From contig JALGAS010000010.1 of the NCBI GenBank assembly GCA_023078685.1, forward strand, positions 1,256,799-1,320,798: DNA of 64,000 nt, in the 5' to 3' direction. The notes beneath the pieces are model-generated. The model saw nothing but the letters and a program-made list of their open reading frames with translations, was not told where the DNA came from and ran no database searches. Positions within the stretch are counted from its first letter, which is position 1. Each line of letters begins with the position of its first letter. Shown one piece after another: positions 1 to 11,549 of the stretch. A program made the translations under genes and the position numbers. Source of the DNA: Neopestalotiopsis rosae (Eukaryota > Ascomycota > Sordariomycetes > Amphisphaeriales > Sporocadaceae).

Positions 1-337
1 CCTATATATGACAGCGTATTTACGTGTCTTGATTGATTAACAGAAAGGCTGCAAAGCAGATTTGCTTGGATGGTGATGCTTTTCACAATCTCCCGGATTC
101 CTATCAAGCGCTGTAACATGTCAAAACACCACACACTATTCTAATTGACCATAGTCCCCATTGTCCTTATTGGTCAACTGATGTATGTAGCAAAGTCGCA
201 AGATATCGTATTGGATGCTCATCCATAGTGCACATGCTACAGATATAGTCATTGAGTTGGAATATTTTGATCATTTATTGTCATTAAGTCTTCAATTATT
301 CATGTCCAAAGACCAAGCAGGAACTATCAAACCAAGC
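1..337. other. Intergenic, left edge
   Basis: No gene or repeat recognised. It lies downstream of the repeat-protein gene and probably includes its 3' untranslated region. Confidence 0.4.
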
Positions 338-1440
338 CTAGTAGTCGTCACGAGCCTGGTCGCGCTTCATGCGACCCTTCTGCTCAAGGTTATCACTTCC
401 GAGCATGCTGCCAGCCTTCTCCATGAGCTTGCCGGCCGTGGAATCCTTACCACCGGAGCGGTTGTTATCGTAGTCATCACCACCGCGACCGCTGCCATAG
501 GCGCCGCCGCTACTGTTGGGAGTTATGGTCAGTAAGATGTTCATCAGATGCAGGTATTGGGAAGCACATACGAGCCGAGACCGCCAGAGCTACCGCCGTA
601 GCTGTCATCATCGCCTCGACGACCAGCGCCCGAAGATCCGTAGCTGTCACTGCCACCGAGGCCAGAGCTGCCGTAAGAGTCGTCACCGCCGCGACCGCCA
701 GTCCGGCCGGAGGAGCCGTAGCTGTCGTTTCCGCCCAGGCCACTGCCGCCGGTCCGGCCAGACGATCCGTAGCTGTCGTCGTCACCGAGACCACCGCCGG
801 TGCGGCCAGATGAGCCGTAGCTGTCGCTTCCACCAAGACCACTGCCACCAGTGCGACCAGATGATCCGTAGCTGTCACTGCCACCAAGGCCACTGCCGCC
901 AGTTCGGCCGGATGAGCCGTAGCTGTCATCATCGCCGAGACCACCGCCAGTTCGGCCAGACGATCCGTAACTGTCGCTGCCGCCAAGGCCGCTGCCGCCA
1001 GTGCGACCAGAGGAACCATAGCTGTCGCTGCCACCGAGGCCGCTGCCACCAGTGCGTCCCGAAGAACCGTAGCTGTCGTCGTCACCAAGGCCACCGCCGG
1101 TGCGGCCAGAGGAGCCGTAGCCAGCAGCCCCGCCGGTGCGGCCGCTGGAGCCGAAGCTGTCGTCGTCGTCGCGGCGGTTCAGGCCTCCCTGGCCGCCGGA
1201 GCCGCGGAGGTTGTCTGTGAGGTCATTGGATCCGTAAGAGTCGTTTCCGCGGTTGCCGCTTGAGCCCTGTGACTTGTGTGTAAGTGGACTGAAGGAGCTT
1301 GGTAGAGCTCGGAACTGGGACTTACGTAGCTCGTGTTGTCACCTCCGTAGGACTATATAAGTTGTCCATGTCAGCCTCATGTCATTCATCAACTTGCGGG
1401 CAGTCCTTACGTCGTCGTTGTTGTTGCCGTAGCCAGACAT
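338..1440 (-). CDS. Gly/Ser-rich tandem-repeat protein, stress/dehydrin-like C-terminus
   Basis: Four exons by splice consensus: 1411-1440, 1326-1352, 572-1272 and 338-512 (minus strand), giving about 310 residues. It starts MSGYGNNNDD and is hydrophilic with no membrane segment. The middle is about ten copies of SYGSSGRT alternating with GGGLGDDD or GGSGLGGSD linkers. The last 35 residues change to a charged helical tail (KLMEKAGSML...EQKGRMKRDQ) like those ending fungal stress or conidiation hydrophilins. All junctions have GT/AG ends and keep frame (30+27+701+175 nt = 311 codons). Opposite-strand ORFs here are shadows of the repeat. A role as a disordered desiccation/stress protectant is inference from composition; no enzymatic domain is visible. 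Confidence 0.8.
690..1165 (-). repeat. Coding tandem repeat with 150-bp higher-order period
   Basis: Basic units of 48-51 bp encode SYGSSGRT plus a linker. The linkers follow the order GGGLGDDD, GGSGLGGSD, GGSGLGGSD, which recurs, so the acidic linker returns about every 150 bp (near 780, 930 and 1080). Confidence 0.85.
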
Positions 1441-3908
1441 GATGTATAAATGGATAGCTTCTTTCAAAAGATGTTAAAGATATGGTGTATGGGTATGATG
1501 GAAGCAAGCAAGGTATGATACTTCAGAGCCAACACTTAGTTCTTATACTTGCAAGCAAGCTATCCAAGCTATGCCGTCCATGAAGCTGGCTGCCTCCGAA
1601 CACTTGCAGTGAGGGGAAGCTTGTGTTCGAAAGCTTGATCTCGAACCCTGGACAAGGGCGGCAGCGACGTCACTGTTTACAGCCAAGTGGGAGGATATCC
1701 TCTACTAAGGAGGCAGTGTGTCTCATCAGAGAGAGCTCCCCATTGGCCCAAATAAGCATGTACCAAGTAAAAGAAGCATATTGTGATCTCTCAGCTTTGG
1801 ATCGACAAGCAGTCGACGTACCGATAGTCAACTAGCATTGGTAGCTCCAGATTGTGATCTACCGCAGCTGTATAGCGGAAAATACAGCCAAACCCACTGC
1901 CAATCCCCTTAGCAAAAGACACTAGTGAGACTATTGACGTATACCTAGTCGACAGGTACCTCCCTCCCCTTCAAGATCTGAGCCACAATGTTGCCTTTTT
2001 GGAGGTGAAGCTCGTCATTGCTTTCAACTTCAGCCAAGGTTACCTCCATTGGCCGACAGGGGAGGAATTGGGGGTGGTTCCTGGAATAGACTGGCTTGAC
2101 TGGTGTCCCGCTTGCCCGCCGGGAGTGACGGGGGCGCGGGCTGGCCGTCTTGGCCGTCTTTTTCAATGATGCCAAGCTTCTGGCGATCTAAACTCAACCA
2201 GCCATACTTTTCCCCAATTGTCTCGACCGTCCCCCCGCCAGCTCTCGAGCTTAGCAACTCTGATAGTCCTATCTGCTTTCTCGCGGCCCGGCCAAAACTG
2301 CGTTCCAATGAGGTTCTCCCAACACAAGTGAAACGCCAGTGTCGTCATTGAACCTTTCCGTCATAATTCGCAAATGCAGGTCGACCACCAGGGCGAACGA
2401 GGGGGAAGAGAGACATGGGGTGTGAGCATCTCGAAGCTATCAAGGTTGGACGAGGTAGGCAGATGTCGCCTGTTCATTGGCCGGCACCCGCTCTCAGGAG
2501 CCAAATAAGGTAACAAGCTAATGCTGGCAAAGCCAAGAAAAATCCAGAACCTCTCACCCCTGCTTTCCCCTCCAGATTGGCTCGGAGATCGGATGCCTCT
2601 TCTTTCTCTCCAGAGTCCAGACGATTGCATGGGGTACAAGCCAACGTGGGTTTATTCCGCCATGGAGGCGGTGCACAATTGTACCTACAGCAAGTACACA
2701 ATACAATCCCCAGCTGAAAGAGCAAACACTTAGGACTGCGCTGCAATGCGATCTTAGCCGGACATTTTATTCACGCACGCTCTTGTAACTTGTTTACCCC
2801 GCTTACGTCGCGAAAAGCAACTACATACTACGCTGTCTATCAGCCAGTCATGAGTAACAATCTAGGACACATGCTTGTTTGTTTGGACTGTACTGTTAGA
2901 AGCTGTCCGGCAAATGAATCACGATAAAACAGCAGGTGCAGTAAGATCATACACAATGGGTTGCTTTCATAGTCACCTATTGCCATGTCCAAATCCCATT
3001 TGAGCAGTGAGCATTGCCTATTGGACTATAGCTCATAAAGGTGCTAGAAAAACCCAGTACAACTGGCCCAACCAACACCTCAAAGTCACTCGCATGAATA
3101 TGAAGTGACCCCTTGATTAAATCAGCTTGACCCTCCATGTTGGGCTCAATACCCGCAACCAATTTTACCAAGAGTGCTTCGGCTTATTGCATGCGTTTGG
3201 GTGGCGCCGAGCAGTCGAGATCCGATTGTCTGGATCCGCAGAGCATTAGGCGAACACGGCCTTGGCGAGGAGTGGTGACTGCCAGGGATGCCCGCGCCGA
3301 GTTCAGGAGGGCGCATACCATCAATGGCGACTCCATGCGGCTGAGGAGAGTCTGAGCACTGCCTGGACGCAGATATCCCTCGACGGAAGATACGCCGAGT
3401 CGTCCCCAGCGATGTGGTATAAGGATCGTGAAGCACAAACAGTGCGGATCCGTGACCCCCGGCCAAGGACAACTTTGGGACTCAGAACTCCTTGCGCGGG
3501 GACTTTGATTCAATTATAAAAGCGAGTCGTGGCTACTGTTGAAGTCCGCAGCCCGTCTCTCCGTCTGTGGCCTTGAGTGACTCTGTTTAAGGCTCATAGC
3601 GTACTGCGTGACCTCAGGTCAGATCTTCCAAGCTTCAGGTAAAAATGGTACTGGATACGCCTTGTAGTATCGTGTTCATGGCTGCCCTTCAGGCAGTCTA
3701 GTTTGGTCACTCTGTATGCATATTGAAGATCTGAAGATGACATTATTGGCGATTCCTTTGGGTAAAAAGTCATAACCTGCGCACGAACGGGATGGAAAGC
3801 CGTTTCCATTCAAAATAGCCTCTACCAGACCGTACACTGAGAGCTACAGGCATCAACTAATTATAGCGTTCTAACTGAGCTTGAAGACATTCTTCAACAA
3901 AGTTTTGC
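1441..3908. other. Intergenic, no gene recognised
   Basis: Several short ORFs occur on both strands, including a basic 76-codon one at 1945-2175 (minus) and overlapping GC-rich ones at 3146-3519. None shows a recognisable domain, splice-extendable frame or other coding signal. The first few hundred bases should hold the promoter of the repeat-protein gene. Confidence 0.4.
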
Positions 3909-6900
3909 TCAAAACGACCATTGATCCATCCAATTCTTCATCAACGTGTCGTCAATCTGCCCCAGTTGCGCCAGTGCCGGTGAGGACGCAACTGCACCCT
4001 TGACATCAAGCAAGATCGGATCACTCAGTCTGTTGACCAAGCCTTCGAAGAATTCCAAAATTTTAGTCGCCGGAACATGAGCCCTGTCCGCCGTCTCCAT
4101 TTCCGAGTTGCTCTTGCGGAGGGCTTCGACCCAGTCTGGCAATGGGACGACTTTGACAGCGTTGCCTAGAGTTCCTCTAGACCGCTCGACCACCGTCCTC
4201 AGCAGCTCGGCCCACGTCGTAAGCCGCGGGTTGGCCACGTGATAGACCAGCGAGCCGCGGGACTTTGAGGAGGGCGTCACCTCGTCCTTCTGTTCCGGTA
4301 GAGCTAGCTCGACAATGACGCGACCGAGCACGTCGACGGGAACCCAGTCAATCGTGTCCAGGGCGCCCAGCGACGCGGGCAACACACCCAGGTGCTTCGA
4401 ACTGGCAATGAGACTCGGCAGCCATTCCTGCCTTGGCCACACGCCAGCCGCCGTGGTAGGGCCCGCGATCTGGCCTACGCGGCAGATGATGGAACGAATG
4501 TTGGATTCCCTGGCGGCCGTGTCCAGGAGGCGTTCAGAGACGTACTTTGACTGACCGTATCCCGTGGGCTCTGGAAGACTCCAGTCTTCGAATATTTCCT
4601 CGGGAACATCATTCACCTTGAGCCCTTTGGACGCTGCAATAGCGGGCCACCCAGTGACGGTGCCGACGCTCGAAATGAACATGATTTTCGCGCCCATGTT
4701 GGAAGCAGCGGAAAAGTCGATCAATCGTCTGACAGTGCCAATCTGGGTTGAGAAAGACCCAAGAGACAGGTTGAAATCAACCTGCCAGGCATTGTGGATA
4801 ATGGTGGTGACTTGATCAAGGATGGTCTGATAAGTTTGAGCAGGAAGGCCGAAATCCTCGCCTGACAGATCGGCATCTAGCAAGACGACCTTGTCTTCGA
4901 GCGGTGGTGGGAGCCCCTTTGCAGAGAGAGACTTCGACTGCCGGGCGTGGCTGTTTGGGCCACGATTGAGGCAGAAAATACGGGACACTCGCTTGTCGCG
5001 AGACAAAGAGTGCAGGACGTATGCCCCCAAAGAGCCAGTAGAACCTGTCAACAGCACTGTCTCACCTGCTGATGGAGCCACTGCATGGTCTTGGTGCTTC
5101 AAAGTGGCTGGCAAGTTTGTAGAGTATTGATCATACAGCTTTCGCATAGTCTCTTCCGCACTGTGGTTGGTCTCGTGCTTAACTACCTCCTCTCCTTTGG
5201 CTAATGCGACTACCACAGCGGTCAGTGCTGCAACAGTCGGGTTGGAATACACCATTCTAGCGCTCAAGATTGGCGATTGACCGTGGCCCGACAAGAAAGC
5301 ATTGACCTTTCTGACAATGAGTGTTACTTGTAGAGAATCCAAGCCTAGCTCGAAAAGGTCGGCGTCGGGGCTGATGCTTTGAATGTCAATCTCGGTCGAG
5401 TCTGCAAGTATACTCCGAACATAGCCTTGAAGATTGATCCCGTCGCCATTCGACCCTGCTGCACTCCACTCCTTTGAGCTGATAACATTAGATTCGAGGC
5501 CTGACTTTTCATCCGCAGCATATAGTGCGTTCAGCTCCTCGCTGTAGAGCTCAAGAGTCAGCTTGCGTTGAACAGTGCCTTTGCCAGCTCGCAACATGGG
5601 CTTGTCGGCGGACGTAAACAAGATCATGTCTTTGTGAATCCTGCCGTGGGAGGGGCTGATCTCGTTGGCGGCCTTGACGGACGGCCAGATCTCTTCCAGC
5701 AAGCTTGCTCTCTCAGCGTCATTGGTAGGGGGCTTGGCGACCTCGACCAACAAGCTGGATTGAAATCGGCCAAATCCGGCAATCAGTGTCGCCTGCACGA
5801 TAGGGTTGGATGCGATGACACCTTCCATGCTTAGAGGGTTGAGCTTTTCGCCTGTTGAATACACAATAATGTCATCTGTTCGCCCTCTGTAGAGCCAAAC
5901 ATTCTCTTTGGTGGGATGCTTTGAGTACATGTCTTTCATATACCATTCCTGTAGTTGTGGAAAGGTTGCAAAAACACCCTGATAACGCTCTAGCTTGGGG
6001 TCCCGGACGATGACCTGTTCGTAGAGGTCGTCAGAGACTGGGCGATACTCGTGCCCCAGTGCAGGGCACACCTTCATGTAAGCCCAATCCTCTGCATCGC
6101 AAAGCTGAAGGGGGAGAATGCCACACTCGGTCGTGCCCAGGCAGTTCATGAGTCTAGTCTTCTTGCTGACCAAGTCTCCAGTGGCTTGCGGTAATGGGCC
6201 GCCTCCATATGAGACCTGATCTAAGCGGGACAGATTTTCTAGATACTCTGGAACATTTGCCAGGTCAACTAGCATCATCGACGGGATGATGCACTGTTGC
6301 ACGTTTCCGTAAACGTGTACACCGTTCACAATATCGGGAGAAGGGGGATAGGATCCCAGCACAGAAGTGTAGCCGCAATAAATGGAACCAAGAAGCATCA
6401 GAATGCCCCCGCAGTGGAAAAGAGGGAAAACCATGTAAAGCCTGCTTCCTTTACACATGGCAGGGTAGACCGGCGAGTGACCCAAAGATGTGAGTTCAGT
6501 GAATGCGTCCAGGGTGGTGACGGTGCCATGAGTCTGAATCACGGGCTTTGGGATGCCCGTCGATCCTGATGTGTGTAAGGCAACAAAGGGGTTCTGGTAC
6601 GCTTCGGCAAACGTTTTGGTGTAAACGTATTCCTCAACAGGCTCATCCTTGATCCAATGTTGCAACTGAGGGATCTCAAGTGCGTGCATGGACCTTTGTC
6701 CAAGTATTTGCTTGACGATGGGAAGAGGGAAAGCGGGTGGCGTCAGGAAGGCATGACAGTCAAGTTCCCTGAGCAAGTGCAAGTGTGCCTCGAGCGTGTT
6801 GCGCGGTGAAGTAAGGAACAATTTGTACCCAGTTTTGATACATGCGAGAACCAAGATGCCGTAGACGAGATCTTGAGGCCCCATGTAGGCAATTGTCGGA

Positions 6901-7112
6901 AATCCAGCAGCGGCAGGCCCCAAGCTCTGCTCCAGATACCACGCTGCGCGATTCACAGCTCGAGCGAACTCTTTCGCATTGATATCCTGGAATCCATCTT
7001 TGGGATCTTTTGTCTTCATTACAGAAAAGAAGACACGGCCAGGATCGCTGGCAGCAATTTCGTCCACCACAATTGGTAGAAGTCGCTCGCTTCGTGCCGC
7101 CATGACGGGCAA
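3909..7112 (-). CDS. NRPS-like carboxylate reductase (A-T-R)
   Basis: A single 1067-residue ORF without introns. Residues 1-520 form an adenylation domain with the phosphate-binding motif LHTSGSTGIPKP near residue 180 and the C-terminal YRGRTDD motif. A phosphopantetheine carrier domain follows, with LGLDSLQ near residue 590 (Ser is the attachment site). The last 400 residues are an NAD(P)H thioester reductase: LLTGSTGSLG Rossmann motif near 684 and YGQSK (Tyr-x-x-x-Lys) near 850. There is no condensation domain, so the expected reaction is ATP-dependent loading of a carboxylic acid and reductive release as an aldehyde or alcohol. It is transcribed divergently from the 7TM gene, with a UbiA prenyltransferase nearby. 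StbB/AscB-type enzymes with this architecture reduce prenylated or aryl acids beside a UbiA enzyme; an aminoadipate- or amino-acid-type substrate cannot be excluded. Confidence 0.93.
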   Translation of the reverse strand: MPVMAARSERLLPIVVDEIAASDPGRVFFSVMKTKDPKDGFQDINAKEFARAVNRAAWYLEQSLGPAAAGFPTIAYMGPQDLVYGILVLACIKTGYKLFLTSPRNTLEAHLHLLRELDCHAFLTPPAFPLPIVKQILGQRSMHALEIPQLQHWIKDEPVEEYVYTKTFAEAYQNPFVALHTSGSTGIPKPVIQTHGTVTTLDAFTELTSLGHSPVYPAMCKGSRLYMVFPLFHCGGILMLLGSIYCGYTSVLGSYPPSPDIVNGVHVYGNVQQCIIPSMMLVDLANVPEYLENLSRLDQVSYGGGPLPQATGDLVSKKTRLMNCLGTTECGILPLQLCDAEDWAYMKVCPALGHEYRPVSDDLYEQVIVRDPKLERYQGVFATFPQLQEWYMKDMYSKHPTKENVWLYRGRTDDIIVYSTGEKLNPLSMEGVIASNPIVQATLIAGFGRFQSSLLVEVAKPPTNDAERASLLEEIWPSVKAANEISPSHGRIHKDMILFTSADKPMLRAGKGTVQRKLTLELYSEELNALYAADEKSGLESNVISSKEWSAAGSNGDGINLQGYVRSILADSTEIDIQSISPDADLFELGLDSLQVTLIVRKVNAFLSGHGQSPILSARMVYSNPTVAALTAVVVALAKGEEVVKHETNHSAEETMRKLYDQYSTNLPATLKHQDHAVAPSAGETVLLTGSTGSLGAYVLHSLSRDKRVSRIFCLNRGPNSHARQSKSLSAKGLPPPLEDKVVLLDADLSGEDFGLPAQTYQTILDQVTTIIHNAWQVDFNLSLGSFSTQIGTVRRLIDFSAASNMGAKIMFISSVGTVTGWPAIAASKGLKVNDVPEEIFEDWSLPEPTGYGQSKYVSERLLDTAARESNIRSIICRVGQIAGPTTAAGVWPRQEWLPSLIASSKHLGVLPASLGALDTIDWVPVDVLGRVIVELALPEQKDEVTPSSKSRGSLVYHVANPRLTTWAELLRTVVERSRGTLGNAVKVVPLPDWVEALRKSNSEMETADRAHVPATKILEFFEGLVNRLSDPILLDVKGAVASSPALAQLGQIDDTLMKNWMDQWSF

Positions 7113-7693
7113 TGCTTTGAATGTTGCTGATCGATGGTATTTGTAAGAGAAAAAGCCTAGGATGAGCAGAGCACTTGGGGATTCCTGGGCTGGACTTTGA
7201 AAATGACCAAGGATACAGTAAAGACAGGACCCAGCACATGATTGAGAGTAGCATTTTCTGTTATTTTATGTTATTGAATGATCAATTTCGACGATGGTTC
7301 AAGAAGAGTGGCCGCACCCCTCCCAGCCTGATAGATTTACGTCCACCCCCATTACCATGTTCGATGCAGGGATGCCACAGGATCAAAGGATCCCTGCTCA
7401 GGAATCATTCGTTTAACCAACGGCAAATGAAGGTGCAGAGACTGTGTAACACTAGCCGTGCATACATGATGCGCATATCGTCGTAAAGTACAATAATTAC
7501 TAAGAATGGTATCCGAATCCAACGTGATGTCCGTCTGCGGCGTAGTAGCGACCATTCCATTAGCCAGTAATGGTAGCGAAATGAATATTTTGCCTCGCAT
7601 TTTTTATAGCTACTCCTTAAATTGTTGGCTTCTCTCTGCGATTCTGCTCTATGCACATCACATCTATGTCTTTCCTGTGGGAATGAGTCAGAT
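7113..7693. promoter_or_regulatory. Divergent intergenic (bidirectional promoter)
   Basis: About 580 bp between the divergently transcribed NRPS-like and 7TM genes. It must contain both promoters. I see no clear operator. Confidence 0.5.
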
Positions 7694-8959
7694 ATGGCCA
7701 TGGATACCGAAGTTGACAATCTTTCTGAGTACGGCGGCGACACCGTCATAGCGTGCGCCGCCGTCTTCATCGTATTTTGCACTATTTTTGTCTTTCTACG
7801 CTTCTTTTCTCATCAGATTGGGCGGCGTCCCATTCGCCTTGGAGACTGGCTGATGATTCCATCTTGGGTATTGATGATGGCTCTATGCGCAAACGCTATA
7901 TTCTGTCTGTTTACTCCCCTCACTTTGACCCCAATCTTCTGCTGCTGACAACGGCATAGCGGTTAAAAAGGGAGGCGTTGGTAGGCACGAGGCGTACGTG
8001 CTCAAATATATGCCAGAAGCCATGGTACGTTGGACTCAAGCATTGCTTGTGACAGAGTGTATATATGGCGTCATATTTCCGCTGGAAAAGACTTCCATCC
8101 TACTTCTATACCTCGACCTGTTTCGAGTCCATCGCTGGCTGCGTATTACCATCTATGCGATGATAGTATATATCTGGATGTGGGGCATTAGTATCATGCT
8201 CGTGGCCATCTTTCAATGCAATCCCGTCCCTTCCCTCTGGGACAAGACGATTGATGGCACTTGTATAGACCAGCTCTCATTCTACAGATGGCTAGGCATA
8301 CCAAACACTATTCACGATATCTCCATGTTGATTGTGCCTGCGCCTGCAGTCTGGCAGCTGCAGATGCCCCGCAAACAAAAGATGGCCGTGACCGGTGTTT
8401 TCCTAGTCGGCTCCATGTAAGAAGCCCGCTTTCACTTGTCTGCATGCAGACGCTTTGCTAGAGTTGCTAACATGTTGCTAGTGGCTGTGTTGCCTCCTTC
8501 ATCCGGGTCACACTCTTTTTCCAAGTTGATGCATTTTCTGACAACACATGGGTCTCTATCGAACTCATGTCGTGGGCCCTTGCTGAGCCCGGCATAATCC
8601 TCATTTGTGCCTGTATACCCTCGATCTGGCCCATGGTGGCACGCCACATACTTGGGGTGCATCCGCGGCGGGCAGGGCCGAGCAACGGGGCTAGCGGCTC
8701 TGGTGGGTATCTCAGTAGTGTCGGGGGCGCCAGTGAGCACCGAGGCGATGTAGGGGTATGGGACGGTGGCCGTGGTCATGGTCTCAATTCAGGCGGATCA
8801 AATTTCATTCGTTTGAACGATATCAAGGAAGAACATCTGGATAGAGTTGGGCCGAATGCCAGTACGAGAGGGGCAATCACTGTAAGCCATGCATTTGCGT
8901 GGCGTGAAGAGGTTAGAGGTTCAGCCACCGAGGATGTTGAACAGGCACCGGGCAAATGA
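7694..8959 (+). CDS. Rhodopsin-like seven-TM integral membrane protein
   Basis: Three exons: 7694-7904, 7960-8416 and 8482-8959, giving 381 residues. The GT-AG introns are 55 and 65 bp. The start (MAMDTEVDN) gives a short extracellular N-terminus followed by seven hydrophobic segments. Typical family signatures are seen: GRRPIRLGDWLM after TM1, SVKKGGVGRHEAYV between TM2 and TM3, a conserved FQCNP in the loop after TM4, and FIRV in the later helices. The hydrophilic tail of about 100 residues is Gly-rich. This matches the large fungal family of SatP35/PTH11-like rhodopsin-domain proteins, whose biochemical roles are mostly unknown. Being divergent from the NRPS-like gene suggests co-expression, but such genes are also abundant outside clusters. 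Confidence 0.82.
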
Positions 8960-10036
8960 CCATCTATTACCTCACATACATACATACCTGCTGTACACGT
9001 AATGAAGGATTCTTCGGCCAGGAATGATGCGCAATTTCTACCTACCTTGAAGTCCTACGATTTTATTAGATTAGGCAATGACTTCCGTACGTGCATTTTT
9101 AGTCCATGCCGACTGCATCCTAAGCATTCCTTCCACTACTAGTTTATGCGCGCAGCAGGGCAGCAAGCTTTCTGTGCCTCATTTGTGCGTACGAAGTATG
9201 TGCAGGCCGTTTATACCTGGCTGGTAGAGTAAATGATGAGAAGCGCTCCACCAATCACATCCACCAATCTCTGCATTCTATCTTTAGACCTCTGATTCGT
9301 CCTCTTATGAGTATGCAGCGGAGGTGGTTACACTAGATGCATCTTGTCTCCAGCGGCTTTTCCCGGTACTTGCATTCCGCCAAAGTCAGTGGGGCCTATG
9401 GGGGCTAAGATGCCCAGAGAAATCAAGCATCGATACGCATACACGGCCGTATTCTCGGAAATCTCCTCTCATCCTGTTCCAGTCCCAATCACACACAATT
9501 GCAGACTCATATCAGATCGTCACATTTGGGGGCCATCCTCAAAGTGCCCTACATATGCGAGCCCGAACTTTATACAAAGGGACCATCTTGTTCCCACTTC
9601 CGGGTTTGTGCTGGCTACCATGTTGCCCCCACGCTTCTACTACCGCATAGGCTGTAGCATCGTCTGAAATTCTGAATACTACATCGCACAGAGAGGCAGG
9701 CCTGTAATGACGACCAGTCTGGACCCGCCACATCGGTAACTAAAATCTTTCTAGATTCAATTTTCGACCCTGCATCATGACTGGAAACGGTCAAACGACC
9801 GCAGTCTATAGTTTTAGCGGCTCCTGATCAGATAATTACCACGTCTCAAATTAGCAAGCGAGGCGGCGCAACCATTGAGTTGGTATAGTTGGAATTCGTA
9901 AATTTTCCCATGTCAGATCCACTTGCCGATATCTAACTTTTCTATGCAGCAGAAAACATGCGATCCCATATTGAACCTCTCCACTCTTCCCACCCAATCC
10001 AAATATATCACCAACAATAACTTTGCAGGTCGCAGC
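8960..10036. other. Intergenic, convergent gene ends
   Basis: It lies between the 3' ends of the 7TM gene and the UbiA gene. Short overlapping ORFs at 9324-9733 have no recognisable content. No repeat or RNA gene seen. Confidence 0.4.
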
Positions 10037-11050
10037 TCAGGCGATCGCAGCATTCCTGAGACGACTTAGGTATTCCGAGCCGAGACCGACCACCAGGGCT
10101 GATCCAACGGTCCAGAACTGATCGCCAAACCAAGCTCCGCAACTCTCTGGGTTCTTCAAGTCGACATCGTAAATGTAATACGCTAAAGCAGCTGCGGCGC
10201 CGCTGACTGTACCAATATAGTAAAAGCCACCGAAACCTGCCAACACCCCACACAATGCGAGAAGCATGACCATGCTGACTGCCAGCACGGCTGCGAGGAG
10301 CTTGGTACTATCCTTGAAACGCAATGCCATGCTCTTGACGCCCGCCTGTGCATCGTCTGCGACGTCCTGATGTGCGTAGATGGTGTCATAGATGATGGTC
10401 CAGCAGACGTTGGCGAGGAACAGCGCCAGAGTCGGACCAATGACGGCGCTCGAGGTTTCAGCGTCCAAGGCCGCCAGGCAAAAGAAGATGGCCCAGGCAA
10501 ACGGGAACCCCAGAAACACCTGAGGGTAGTACGTGACCCGCTTCATCAAGGCGTAGATGAAGAACAAGACGACCGTGACGGCCATGTGCAGCCAGCACGG
10601 CGCCGGGAAGAAGCCCAAGAGGGAGAAGATGGCCCCGACCTGCAGCAAGGTGAAGACGTGGGCCGAGGTCGTCGGGACGGCGCCGCGCGCGACGGGCCGA
10701 TGACGACAGCGCTGCACGCGCCTATCGAAATCCTGGTCCACGGTGTCGTTCCAAGAGCAGGCTGCTCCGCGCAGGAACACATTGACGGGCAAGAGGATGG
10801 CCGCTTGCCCCAGCAGAGTGAGTGGCTGAGGGGGTGTGGGCGCAAGACAGGCAGTGTAGGCGAGGCCAATGAGGTATGGAAAGTAGTACGCGTAGAAACC
10901 TCCCGGACGATTGATCCGCATAAGCTCGCCGTATGGTATCAACCATGACGGAAGCTTGGAGAGCAGTCCAGTTGTAGGATCAGCGTACGGGGGAAGAGAG
11001 GGAAAGAAATTAATAACATCTGAAGAGGTAGTTTGCGTGAATGAAGCCAT
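10037..11050 (-). CDS. UbiA-family aromatic prenyltransferase
   Basis: Uninterrupted 337-residue ORF with seven to nine hydrophobic helices. Both Mg-diphosphate-binding motifs are present: NDTVDQDFD near residue 101 (NDxxDxxxD) and DTIYAHQDVADD near 226 (DxxYxxxD). The N-terminal MRINRPGG and the conserved RP-R pattern after the first motif fit the 4-hydroxybenzoate polyprenyltransferase (Coq2) superfamily. The product should be an integral membrane enzyme that attaches a prenyl chain, probably farnesyl, to an aromatic acid. Lack of a clear mitochondrial presequence and proximity to the A-T-R reductase and a P450 suggest a secondary-metabolism enzyme like StbC/AscA rather than housekeeping Coq2; that choice is inference. 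Confidence 0.92.
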   Translation of the reverse strand: MASFTQTTSSDVINFFPSLPPYADPTTGLLSKLPSWLIPYGELMRINRPGGFYAYYFPYLIGLAYTACLAPTPPQPLTLLGQAAILLPVNVFLRGAACSWNDTVDQDFDRRVQRCRHRPVARGAVPTTSAHVFTLLQVGAIFSLLGFFPAPCWLHMAVTVVLFFIYALMKRVTYYPQVFLGFPFAWAIFFCLAALDAETSSAVIGPTLALFLANVCWTIIYDTIYAHQDVADDAQAGVKSMALRFKDSTKLLAAVLAVSMVMLLALCGVLAGFGGFYYIGTVSGAAAALAYYIYDVDLKNPESCGAWFGDQFWTVGSALVVGLGSEYLSRLRNAAIA

Positions 11051-11549
11051 CGTGTAAGTGTCGGTTTTCTTCTCCGGGAAATAACAGATGCCACTGATAT
11101 GCTCAATCTCGTCGACTCAAGAAGGTCGTTAGACTATGAGAAGCAAATTGCATGTGCAGGGAAGAAAGGTAGGCAAGATGAGTAACAACATACAAGCAAC
11201 ACTGAGATGTGGTATATATTTATATCCAGGCCGGCTCAAATGCACCCCCATGGCAGAATCTATGACCCAGGCGTGAAAATAAAGACTATCCTTTTTCCTA
11301 ATCATTACCCCTCCCCAGTTGAGAACACCCAGGATTATCGCTAGTGTGCCCTCCTGGTCGTCTTTTATTTTTATCCTTCAGTTTTTTTTCTCCCACTCTC
11401 GTCCCTTTCTTTTCTTCGTCGCTTGGCTCTTGCTTGATAAGCTCTGAGCAGAGACCACTGTGTGTCGAACTTATACCTCTTTTTTCTCTGCCTCATCGTA
11501 CCTAACATCCTGTGATGAGCATCTCATGCTCGGATAATTATAATCGACC
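11051..11549. promoter_or_regulatory. Divergent intergenic between UbiA and P450
   Basis: Shared 5' region of about 500 bp. An AT-rich TATA-like stretch at 11213-11226 lies about 165 bp upstream of the UbiA start. A CT-rich tract around 11380-11420 precedes the P450 start, as is common in fungal promoters. Confidence 0.5.

Noticed and set aside
516..1220. 234-codon plus-strand ORF rich in Arg/Cys/His
   Set aside because: It is the antisense shadow of the Gly/Ser repeat gene. Its apparent repeat comes from the real gene's codons.
1945..2175. 76-codon basic minus-strand ORF
   Set aside because: No domain, weak coding signal, and overlapping ORFs on the same and the opposite strand. Chance ORF more likely.
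3146..3519. Overlapping GC-rich ORFs on both strands
   Set aside because: Neither frame has a recognisable motif or extends by splicing. Probably compositional.
7694..8959. 7TM protein as a Pyr4/AscF-type meroterpenoid cyclase
   Set aside because: Its motifs (GRRPIRLGDW, KKGGVGRHEAYV, FQCNP) are those of the rhodopsin-like family, and it is longer than the small membrane-bound cyclases.
10370..10948. 192-codon plus-strand ORF
   Set aside because: It is antisense to the UbiA gene, with no domain; a GC-rich shadow frame.
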